DNA from: Clostridiales bacterium UBA1775
Lineage (GTDB): Bacteria > Bacillota > Clostridia > Monoglobales > Firm-18
Assembly (NCBI GenBank): GCA_002314595.1
Contig: DCGP01000006.1
Location: forward strand, 7,546-20,056
DNA: 12,511 nt
Direction: 5' to 3'
In this document: one piece after another, positions 6,538-11,706 of the stretch
Layout of the letters: every line of letters begins with the position of its first letter
Numbering within the stretch: the stretch's first letter is position 1
Notes under the pieces: model-generated
What the model saw: only the letters and a program-made list of their open reading frames with translations
Told to the model about the DNA's origin: nothing
Databases searched by the model: none
Made by a program: the position numbers and the translations under genes

Positions 6538-7833
6538 TTGTTACAAACAATTAAAAATGCATGGAAAATTCCGGATCTTAGAAAGAAGATAATCTTTACT
6601 TTGTTAATGATTGTCATTTTCAGATTCGGCTCAGTAATACCGGTTCCGTTTTTAAGTGCGGAAGCTATTTCAAAGTTTATGGAAGGTATGGGAGAAGATT
6701 CACTTCTTAACCTTTTAAACACATTCTCAGGTAATGCGTTTAGTAACGCAACAATCTTTGCTATGAGTATTACACCTTACATCAACGCATCAATTATTAT
6801 GCAGTTGTTAACAGTTGCAATACCGGCTCTTGAAAGATTGTCAAAAGAGGGAATGGAAGGCAGAAAGAAAATTGCTCAATATTCACGTTATGTAACTATC
6901 ATTCTTGGTTTAATCCAAGCTTGGGGCTTGTATATGGCACTTAGAAATTCAATCAATGTTCCAACAGGAATTCCAAAATTCTTAGTTTCAGTAACAATTA
7001 TTCTAACATTTACAGCAGGTACAGCATTCTTGATGTGGCTTGGCGAACAAATCAATGATAAGGGTATCGGTAACGGTATTTCAATCATTATCTTCGCAGG
7101 TATCGTTTCAAGAGGCCCACAACTTGTTCTTGCAATTAAGAGCTACCTTGAAATGGGTAAACTTAATTGGGTAACAACAATCCTACTTGTTGTAGTTGCA
7201 TTAGCTGTTGTTGCATTAGTAGTTCTAATGAACGACGCTGAAAGAAGAATTCCGGTTCAGTACTCAAAGAGAGTCGTAGGCAGAAAAGTTTACGGCGGTC
7301 AAAGTACACATATTCCGATTAAGGTTGCAGCTGCAGGCGTTATGCCAATCATCTTTGCGATGAGTATTATGGCATTCCCTTCAACAATCGCAGGCTTCTT
7401 CGGTAAGACAGCTTCTAACACACAAAATGTTGTTGGTAAGTTCTTCTTGAACATAATGTCATCATCACATTGGTTCTACGGAATATTCTACTTCTTATTG
7501 ATATTGTTCTTCACATATTTCTATACAGCTATTCAATATAATCCTATTGAAATGGCAAATCAAATGAAGAAGAACGGTGGCTTTATCCCGGGTATTCGTC
7601 CTGGTAAAACCACATCAGATTTTATAAATAAGAGTATGTCAAAGATTACTTTGGCAGGTGCAATATTCCTTGGAGTTATCGCTGTATTCCCAATATTCCT
7701 ATCACAATTTGCAGGAATTAACATCAGTATCGGTGGTACATCACTTCTAATCGTTGTAGGTGTTGCACTTGAAACTGTTAAACAAATGGAATCACAGATG
7801 GTAATGAGACATTATAAAGGATTCTTGGAATAA
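6538..7833 (+). CDS. secY: Protein translocase channel subunit SecY
   Basis: 431 residues, about the family size (E. coli 443). SecY is the membrane channel that, with SecE and SecG, passes proteins across or into the cytoplasmic membrane. About ten hydrophobic segments are visible, the first near residues 18-38. Conserved features include ITPYINASIIMQLL at 78-91, the loop QINDKGIGNGIS at 171-182, ERRIPVQY at 235-242, and the cytosolic loop FIPGIRPGKTTSDFI at 349-363, where Arg354 matches the essential Arg357 of E. coli that activates SecA. The start is TTG at 6538, directly after the rplO stop, with AGGTG at 6527-6531 inside rplO, implying translational coupling. Confidence 0.98.
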   Translation: MLQTIKNAWKIPDLRKKIIFTLLMIVIFRFGSVIPVPFLSAEAISKFMEGMGEDSLLNLLNTFSGNAFSNATIFAMSITPYINASIIMQLLTVAIPALERLSKEGMEGRKKIAQYSRYVTIILGLIQAWGLYMALRNSINVPTGIPKFLVSVTIILTFTAGTAFLMWLGEQINDKGIGNGISIIIFAGIVSRGPQLVLAIKSYLEMGKLNWVTTILLVVVALAVVALVVLMNDAERRIPVQYSKRVVGRKVYGGQSTHIPIKVAAAGVMPIIFAMSIMAFPSTIAGFFGKTASNTQNVVGKFFLNIMSSSHWFYGIFYFLLILFFTYFYTAIQYNPIEMANQMKKNGGFIPGIRPGKTTSDFINKSMSKITLAGAIFLGVIAVFPIFLSQFAGINISIGGTSLLIVVGVALETVKQMESQMVMRHYKGFLE

Positions 7834-7839
7834 AAATAA

Positions 7840-7871
7840 CGTGATTTGTGGGGATTATCCCCACAAGCACG
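7840..7871 (+). promoter_or_regulatory. Strong hairpin between secY and adk
   Basis: TTGTGGGG at 7846-7853 pairs perfectly with CCCCACAA at 7859-7866 around the five-base loop ATTAT. A T-G pair (7845/7867), a bulged A (7844) and four more pairs (CGTG 7840-7843 with CACG 7868-7871) extend the stem to 13 pairs. On the + strand it is followed by AAATATTTGGGAGG, not a T-run, so it should not terminate the operon. Read on the minus strand it is followed by a T-rich stretch (TTATTTTTATT) and could stop antisense transcription. It ends eight bases before the adk ribosome binding site. Confidence 0.6.
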
Positions 7872-7879
7872 AAATATTT

Positions 7880-7886
7880 GGGAGGT
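7880..7886 (+). promoter_or_regulatory. Ribosome binding site that decides the adk start
   Basis: GGGAGGT lies seven bases before the ATG at 7894. The open frame extends back to a TTG at 7846, but that codon has no such site, lies inside the hairpin and would add 16 residues that precede the conserved MKMLIMGAPGSGKGT beginning of adenylate kinases. Confidence 0.85.
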
Positions 7887-7893
7887 TAACCCG

Positions 7894-8526
7894 ATGAAAA
7901 TGTTAATAATGGGAGCTCCCGGAAGCGGTAAAGGTACTCAATCCGAGATTTTAGTCCAAAAATTAGGTATTCCTACAATCTCAACAGGGGCAATGCTTAG
8001 AGCAGCAATTGCCGAAGGTACGGAGGTAGGAATAGAAGCAAAGAAATATATTAACGATGGAAAGCTTGTTCCGGATTCAGTTATGATTAACCTTGTTTTA
8101 GACAGGATTTCAAAGGAAGATTGTAAAGATGGTTACATCTTAGACGGTTTCCCAAGAACACTTGCACAAGCAGAAGCAATGACTAATGCAGGCATTGATA
8201 TTGACTGTGCACTTATGATAGATGTTCCGGACCAAGATATTATTGATCGTATCGGTGGCAGAAGAGTATGTTCAAAGTGTGGCGCAACATTCCACGTTCA
8301 GTTTAAACCATCAGCAAAGGGCGACTTGTGCGACCAATGTGGTGCTAAACTTGAAATTAGGGCAGACGATGCTCCTGAAACTGTTGTAAGCAGACTTAAA
8401 ACATATCACGAAGTTACAGCCCCGGTAATTGATTATTACGAAAAGCTTGGTAAACTTGTTTCAGTTAAAGCCGTTAGTGGTGTTGAAGCAACAACTGAGC
8501 TTGTATTAAAGGCGTTGGGTAAATAA
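7894..8526 (+). CDS. adk: Adenylate kinase, zinc-binding LID type
   Basis: 210 residues from the ATG at 7894 (family usually 212-217). It interconverts ATP plus AMP and two ADP in the cytoplasm. The P-loop GAPGSGKGT is at residues 7-15, the AMP-binding TGAMLR at 31-36, and DGFPRT at 84-89. The LID domain (about 121-160) has Cys126, Cys129, Cys146 and Cys149, the four-cysteine structural zinc site typical of Gram-positive enzymes and missing in E. coli Adk. Arg123 and Arg124 in GGRRVC, together with the later SRLKTYHE segment, supply substrate contacts in the family. It is followed by map after a single base, the usual Bacillota order. Confidence 0.97.
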   Translation: MKMLIMGAPGSGKGTQSEILVQKLGIPTISTGAMLRAAIAEGTEVGIEAKKYINDGKLVPDSVMINLVLDRISKEDCKDGYILDGFPRTLAQAEAMTNAGIDIDCALMIDVPDQDIIDRIGGRRVCSKCGATFHVQFKPSAKGDLCDQCGAKLEIRADDAPETVVSRLKTYHEVTAPVIDYYEKLGKLVSVKAVSGVEATTELVLKALGK

Positions 8527-8527
8527 T

Positions 8528-9277
8528 ATGATTAGCATAAAATCAGTTGCTCAAATTGACAAAATGAAACGTGCAGGTGAAATTGTTGCCCTAACACACG
8601 AGCTTATGAAGAAAAACGTGTGTGATGGTGTTACAACAAAGGAACTTGACAAAATTGCAGAAGAGTTTATCAGGTCAAAAGGAGCTATCCCGTCTTTTAA
8701 GAATTACAATGGTTATCCCGCCAGTATTTGTGCATCAATTAACGATGTGGTAATACATGGCATACCGGGAAATACCAAGCTTAAAAACGGAGATATAGTC
8801 GGTATAGATATAGGCGCGTACATTGACGGCTACCATGGAGACAGTGCAAACACATACGGTGTTGGCGATATTTCTAAGGAAGCAGCTGACCTTATAGAGG
8901 CTACAAAGGGTGGCTTTGAAGAGGGAATTAAAATGGCTGTTGAGGGAAACCGAATTGGAGATATTTCATCAGCAATTCAAAAGTATGTTGAAAGCAAGGG
9001 CTATTCGATAGTTAGAGAGTTCGTCGGTCATGGTGTAGGCGAAAAGATGCACGAGGACCCGGAAGTTCCGAACTATGGCAAGGCAGGGCATGGGCCAAGG
9101 CTTTGCAGTGGAATGACAATTGCTGTTGAACCTATGGTTAATGCAGGCAGACGAAACGTCTTGCTTCTTGACGACGATTGGACAGTAGTTACTGAGGACG
9201 GTTCGTTATCAGCACACTACGAACATTCAATAGCAATAACTAAAAACGAACCTGTATTATTAACTGTTTGTAGATAG
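8528..9277 (+). CDS. map: Methionine aminopeptidase, type I
   Basis: 249 residues, normal for type Ia enzymes without an N-terminal extension. It removes the initiator methionine from new proteins when the second residue is small. Metal ligands match the family: Asp94 (GIDIGA), Asp105 (YHGDSANT), His168 (FVGHGVG), Glu201 (AVEPM) and Glu232 (HYEHS), with the substrate-side His77 in VIHGIP. The ATG lies one base after the adk stop. No strong ribosome binding site precedes it (only AAAGG at 8508-8512), so translation probably depends on ribosomes finishing adk. Codon choice looks slightly less biased than in the ribosomal genes, as expected for a less abundant product. Confidence 0.97.
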   Translation: MISIKSVAQIDKMKRAGEIVALTHELMKKNVCDGVTTKELDKIAEEFIRSKGAIPSFKNYNGYPASICASINDVVIHGIPGNTKLKNGDIVGIDIGAYIDGYHGDSANTYGVGDISKEAADLIEATKGGFEEGIKMAVEGNRIGDISSAIQKYVESKGYSIVREFVGHGVGEKMHEDPEVPNYGKAGHGPRLCSGMTIAVEPMVNAGRRNVLLLDDDWTVVTEDGSLSAHYEHSIAITKNEPVLLTVCR

Positions 9278-9293
9278 TTAACGAGGTGAAAAT

Positions 9294-9557
9294 ATGAAAG
9301 TTTCTGCCGGTGATATAGTATATTCAATAGCAGGTAGAGATGCAGGAAGCTACTTTGTAGTAATTACTGCAGACGAAACCTTTGCGTATATTTGCGACGG
9401 AAGAAATAGAAAAACTGATAAACCCAAAAAGAAAAAGATTAAGCATCTAAAATTGGGTATTGGTCATTCGGAATATATAAGCAACAAGCTTGTATCAGGT
9501 ACGAAGGTAACCAACACAGAACTTCGAAGAGAGCTTAGTCCGTATGCAGAGCAGTAA
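9294..9557 (+). CDS. Small KOW-domain RNA-binding protein (L14e-like)
   Basis: 87 residues. The N-terminal half reads as a KOW motif (GDIVYSIAGRDAGSYFVVI near 6-24), followed by DGRNRK and the lysine cluster KPKKKKIKHLKLG near 43-55, a layout resembling eukaryotic and archaeal ribosomal protein L14e. A similar small gene (ybzG in B. subtilis) occupies the same place between map and infA, so this is probably its counterpart. RNA or ribosome binding is likely from the motif and context, but the function is not known to me. The ATG follows ACGAGGTG at 9281-9288. The last third has no recognisable motif. Confidence 0.85.
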   Translation: MKVSAGDIVYSIAGRDAGSYFVVITADETFAYICDGRNRKTDKPKKKKIKHLKLGIGHSEYISNKLVSGTKVTNTELRRELSPYAEQ

Positions 9558-9610
9558 TCTCTTATGCGGGAAGCAAAATAGGCCGAACGTAGGCAGGGAG
9601 GAGATATATT

Positions 9611-9829
9611 ATGGCTAAAGACGACGTTGTAGAATTAGAAGGAACAGTTGTAGAGGCTTTGCCAAATGCAATGTTCAAAGTAGAACTTGAAAATGGCCAT
9701 CAAATTTTGGCACATATTTCAGGAAAGTTAAGGGTGCATTACATTAGAATTTTACCGGGAGATAAGGTTACAGTTGAAATGTCAACATACGACCTTACAA
9801 AGGGAAGAATTACATGGCGTGCAAAATAA
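9611..9829 (+). CDS. infA: Translation initiation factor IF-1
   Basis: 72 residues, the exact family length. IF-1 is a single OB-fold protein that occupies the A site of the 30S subunit during initiation with IF-2 and IF-3. MAKDDVVELEGTVVEALPNA, followed by FKVELENGHQILAHISGK and then IRILPGDKVTVEMSTYDLTKGRI, matches the family almost throughout. The ATG follows AGGGAGGAGA at 9595-9604. The 53-base gap before it holds only short weak complementarity (GCC/GGC around GAACGTA; ATCTC at 9557-9561 with GAGAT at 9601-9605) that I do not regard as strong. Confidence 0.98.
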   Translation: MAKDDVVELEGTVVEALPNAMFKVELENGHQILAHISGKLRVHYIRILPGDKVTVEMSTYDLTKGRITWRAK

Positions 9830-9842
9830 AACTTTTTGAAGT

Positions 9843-9856
9843 CGGCAGAAATGCCG
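9843..9856 (+). promoter_or_regulatory. Small GAAA-tetraloop hairpin before rpmJ
   Basis: CGGCA (9843-9847) and TGCCG (9852-9856) form five Watson-Crick pairs closed by GAAA, a member of the very stable GNRA loop class. The stem ends four bases before GGAGGTG (9861-9867), the rpmJ ribosome binding site. No T-run follows, so it is not a terminator. GNRA loops often dock in RNA tertiary contacts or bind proteins; a role here is inference. Confidence 0.45.
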
Positions 9857-9874
9857 TATCGGAGGTGTATTTAA

Positions 9875-9988
9875 ATGAAGGTAAGACCATCAGTAAAAAA
9901 GATGTGTGAAAAATGCAAAATTATCAAGAGAAAAGGCAAGATTATGGTAATTTGCGAAAATCCAAAGCACAAGCAAAGACAAGGTTAA
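9875..9988 (+). CDS. rpmJ: 50S ribosomal protein L36, zinc-binding form
   Basis: 37 residues, the normal length of the main L36 form, the smallest ribosomal protein; it binds 23S rRNA near the base of the L7/L12 stalk. The reading frame is MKVRPSVKKMCEKCKIIKRK, then GKIMVICENPKHKQRQG. Cys11, Cys14, Cys27 and His32 make the zinc site of the metal-binding form. The ATG at 9875 follows GGAGGTG at 9861-9867, and the stop is TAA at 9986-9988. It lies between infA and rpsM as in most bacteria. Confidence 0.98.
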   Translation: MKVRPSVKKMCEKCKIIKRKGKIMVICENPKHKQRQG

Positions 9989-10105
9989 TGCAGTTTTATA
10001 CATTTAATTGCGGCTGACAATGCATAGCATGGCAGAAACATTTATCCTTGTGCAGGAGTTTGTGCCTCGCTACGTAATTGTAGATTGAATGGAACAGCAA
10101 AAATC

Positions 10106-10134
10106 TTGAAATTTTAACAATAAAAACATATTAA
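10106..10134 (+). promoter_or_regulatory. Possible internal promoter before rpsM
   Basis: TTGAAA (10106-10111) and TATTAA (10129-10134) are 17 bases apart, matching five and four of six consensus positions for the main sigma factor. A transcript would begin near 10141, only a few bases before the ribosome binding site, and would lack the upstream pairing partner of the leader. The region is AT-rich, so a match of this quality may be chance. Confidence 0.25.
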
Positions 10135-10143
10135 CCAAATTAC

Positions 10144-10150
10144 GGAGGTG
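10144..10150 (+). promoter_or_regulatory. Ribosome binding site that decides the rpsM start
   Basis: GGAGGTG ends nine bases before the ATG at 10160. An in-frame GTG at 10148 would lengthen S13 by four residues, but it overlaps this site and would place MNIS before the conserved MARIAGV beginning, so the ATG is preferred. Confidence 0.85.
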
Positions 10151-10159
10151 AATATATCA

Positions 10160-10528
10160 ATGGCAAGAATAGCAGGTGTTGACTTACCAAGAGAAAAACG
10201 TGTTGAAATCGGTTTGACATACGTTTACGGTATTGGCGTAAGCAGTTCAAGAAAGATTTTGGCAAAGGCAGGAATAAATCCTGATACAAGAGTCAAAGAT
10301 TTAACAGAGGACGATTTAGCAAAATTAAGAGATATTATCGATGAAGAATATACTGTTGAAGGTGATTTGCACAGAGAAGTAGCTCTTAATATTAAGCGTT
10401 TACAGGAAATCGGTTGTTACCGTGGCATCAGACACAGAAGAGGCCTTCCTGTACGTGGACAAAACACAAAGAACAACGCAAGAACTCGCAAGGGTCCAAA
10501 GCGTACTATTGCAAATAAAAAGAAATAA
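10160..10528 (+). CDS. rpsM: 30S ribosomal protein S13
   Basis: 122 residues from the ATG at 10160, the usual 118-125. S13 sits in the 30S head, touches P-site tRNA with its C-terminal tail and bridges to L5. MARIAGVDLPREKRVEIGLTYVYGIG opens the protein (read as two overlapping signatures, MARIAGVDLP and LTYVYGIG), the central helix carries LHREVALNIKRLQEIG, and CYRGIRHRRGLPVRGQ and NARTRKGPKRTIA near the end are diagnostic. It begins the alpha block and is followed by rpsK after 38 bases. Its ribosome binding site may be masked by the upstream leader (separate entry). Confidence 0.98.
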   Translation: MARIAGVDLPREKRVEIGLTYVYGIGVSSSRKILAKAGINPDTRVKDLTEDDLAKLRDIIDEEYTVEGDLHREVALNIKRLQEIGCYRGIRHRRGLPVRGQNTKNNARTRKGPKRTIANKKK

Positions 10529-10566
10529 TAAAATAACTCACAATTAAATGAAGGAGGGATTTTGCT

Positions 10567-10965
10567 ATGGCAAAAGTTGCCACAAGAAGAAGAACCGGTA
10601 AAAGACGTGAACGTAAGAACATAGAAAAAGGCGCTGCACATATTCGTAGTACCTTTAACAATACTTTAGTAACAATCACAGACCTTGCAGGAAACGCAGT
10701 TTCATGGGCAAGTGCAGGTGGTTTAGGTTTTAGAGGTTCAAAGAAAAGCACACCTTTTGCAGCACAAATGGCTGCAGAAACAGCTGCAAAAGCAGCAATG
10801 GAACATGGTATGAAAACAGTAGAGGTTTATGTTAAGGGTCCTGGGGCAGGTCGTGAAGCTGCAATCAGAGCATTGCAAGCAACAGGCTTGGACGTAACAT
10901 TGATTAAAGATGTTACTCCTATCCCACATAACGGTTGTCGTCCACCAAAGAGACGTCGTGTATGA
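10567..10965 (+). CDS. rpsK: 30S ribosomal protein S11
   Basis: 132 residues, slightly longer than the usual 128-129. S11 lies on the platform of the 30S subunit near the mRNA exit and the E site. HIRSTFNNTLVTITDLAGN near 26-44, GLGFRGSKKSTPFAAQMAA near 53-71, and the C-terminal VTPIPHNGCRPPKRRRV are diagnostic. The basic N-terminus (RRRTGKRRERKNIEKG) is typical of Gram-positive forms. The ATG follows AAGGAGGGA at 10551-10559. rpsD begins 26 bases after its stop. Confidence 0.98.
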   Translation: MAKVATRRRTGKRRERKNIEKGAAHIRSTFNNTLVTITDLAGNAVSWASAGGLGFRGSKKSTPFAAQMAAETAAKAAMEHGMKTVEVYVKGPGAGREAAIRALQATGLDVTLIKDVTPIPHNGCRPPKRRRV

Positions 10966-10991
10966 TTTTTAAATATAGGAGGTGTTAGATT

Positions 10992-11618
10992 ATGGCAAGA
11001 TATACAGGAGCCGTTTGCAGATTGTGCAGACGTGAAGGTGAAAAATTATTCCTTAAAGGTGAAAGATGCTATACAGATAAATGCGGACTTCAACGTCGTG
11101 CTTATGCTCCGGGCCAACACGGTCAGGGCAGAAAGAAGCTTTCAGAATATGGTTTGCAGTTAAGAGAAAAGCAGAAAGCTCGTCGTTATTATGGCGTATT
11201 AGAAAGTCAGTTCGCTAAATATTTTGAAATGGCTAACAAAAAGTCAGGTGTTACAGGTGATAACTTGTTATTCATCTTAGAAAGCAGACTTGATAACGTA
11301 ATATATCGTCTTGGTTTTGGTACATCACGTCCTGAATCAAGACAGCTTGTAAGACATGGACATTTTACAGTTAACGGTAAGAAGGTAAATATTCCTTCAT
11401 ACTTAGTAAAAGTTGGTGATGTTATTGCTATTAAAGAAGAAAGCAAATCATCAGAAAAGATCAAGAGTGTAATCGAAACTACTTCATCAAGAGTTGTTCC
11501 GAAGTGGCTTGACCTTGATAACAACACACTTACAGGTAAAGTAGTTGCAGTTCCGGAAAGAGATGACATCGACCTTCCATTGGAAGAACATCTTATTGTC
11601 GAATTGTATTCTAAGTAA
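10992..11618 (+). CDS. rpsD: 30S ribosomal protein S4, zinc-binding form
   Basis: 208 residues, close to the usual 200-206. S4 starts assembly of the 16S 5' domain, shapes the mRNA entry and represses the alpha operon in E. coli. The N-terminus has Cys9, Cys12, Cys26 and Cys31, the zinc-binding form; E. coli S4 lacks this full set. RRAYAPGQHGQGRKKLSEYG follows near 35-54, and the S4 RNA-binding domain (LESRLDNVIYRLGFGTSR and VRHGHFTVNGKKVNIPSY) spans about 94-155. In B. subtilis rpsD is a separate gene; here it lies between rpsK and rpoA as in many Clostridia and in E. coli. The ATG follows AGGAGGTG at 10977-10984. Confidence 0.98.
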   Translation: MARYTGAVCRLCRREGEKLFLKGERCYTDKCGLQRRAYAPGQHGQGRKKLSEYGLQLREKQKARRYYGVLESQFAKYFEMANKKSGVTGDNLLFILESRLDNVIYRLGFGTSRPESRQLVRHGHFTVNGKKVNIPSYLVKVGDVIAIKEESKSSEKIKSVIETTSSRVVPKWLDLDNNTLTGKVVAVPERDDIDLPLEEHLIVELYSK

Positions 11619-11623
11619 GGATT

Positions 11624-11699
11624 ACCCTCGTAATGAATATCCGGGTTATTGGATATGGCATTACAGTAAGCAAAATATAATATATTTGGTAAGGAGGGT
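11624..11699 (+). promoter_or_regulatory. Two-part hairpin and anti-ribosome-binding-site element before rpoA
   Basis: In the 88-base gap, GTAATG (11630-11635) pairs with CATTAC (11659-11664) and ATATCC (11637-11642) with GGATAT (11651-11656), separated by a small internal loop (A against GG) and closed by the eight-base loop GGGTTATT. Directly 5' of the stem, ACCCTC (11624-11629) is complementary to GAGGGT (11694-11699), the core of the rpoA ribosome binding site, so the hairpin could stack on a helix that hides that site. No T-run follows, so it is not a terminator. Control of alpha production by this structure is inference. Confidence 0.55.
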
Positions 11700-11706
11700 T
11701 TTATAA

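Larger units (their letters stand above)
9989..10159 (+). promoter_or_regulatory. Long untranslated gap before rpsM; candidate structured leader
   Basis: This 171-base gap is the longest in the window and contains no recognisable gene. It can form several local stems: ATGC (10020-10023) with GCAT (10027-10030), flanked by CTG (10014-10016) with CAG (10033-10035); CTAC (10070-10073) with GTAG (10080-10083) around loop GTAATT; and AAAAT (10100-10104) with ATTTT (10111-10115). The most notable pairing joins CGTAATT (10073-10079) to AATTACG (10138-10144) and CCTC (10065-10068) to GAGG (10145-10148), covering the rpsM ribosome binding site. In E. coli an S4-binding pseudoknot occupies the same place in the alpha operon; whether this one binds S4 is unknown. 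Confidence 0.5.

Noticed and set aside
7840..7871. The secY-adk hairpin as a factor-independent terminator ending the spc transcript
   Set aside because: No T-run follows on the + strand and no good promoter for adk is visible, so the operon most likely continues through it.
7846..7893. Longer adenylate kinase starting at TTG 7846
   Set aside because: The added 16 residues do not belong to the family, the codon lies inside the hairpin, and the ATG at 7894 has a well-placed GGGAGGT.
9557..9605. Pairing ATCTC with GAGAT near the infA ribosome binding site
   Set aside because: Only five pairs, one strand begins inside the stop codon of the preceding gene, and it covers only the distal part of the ribosome binding site.
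10008..10088. Short open frame in the rpmJ-rpsM gap (22 codons from the ATG at 10020, 26 from the TTG at 10008)
   Set aside because: No ribosome binding site precedes either start, the product resembles nothing I know, and the same bases take part in the proposed leader pairing.
11649..11681. Perfect TATAAT at 11676-11681 before rpoA as a promoter
   Set aside because: No acceptable -35 hexamer lies 16-18 bases upstream (TTGGAT at 11649 is 21 away), and it lies in a very AT-rich stretch where such words are expected.
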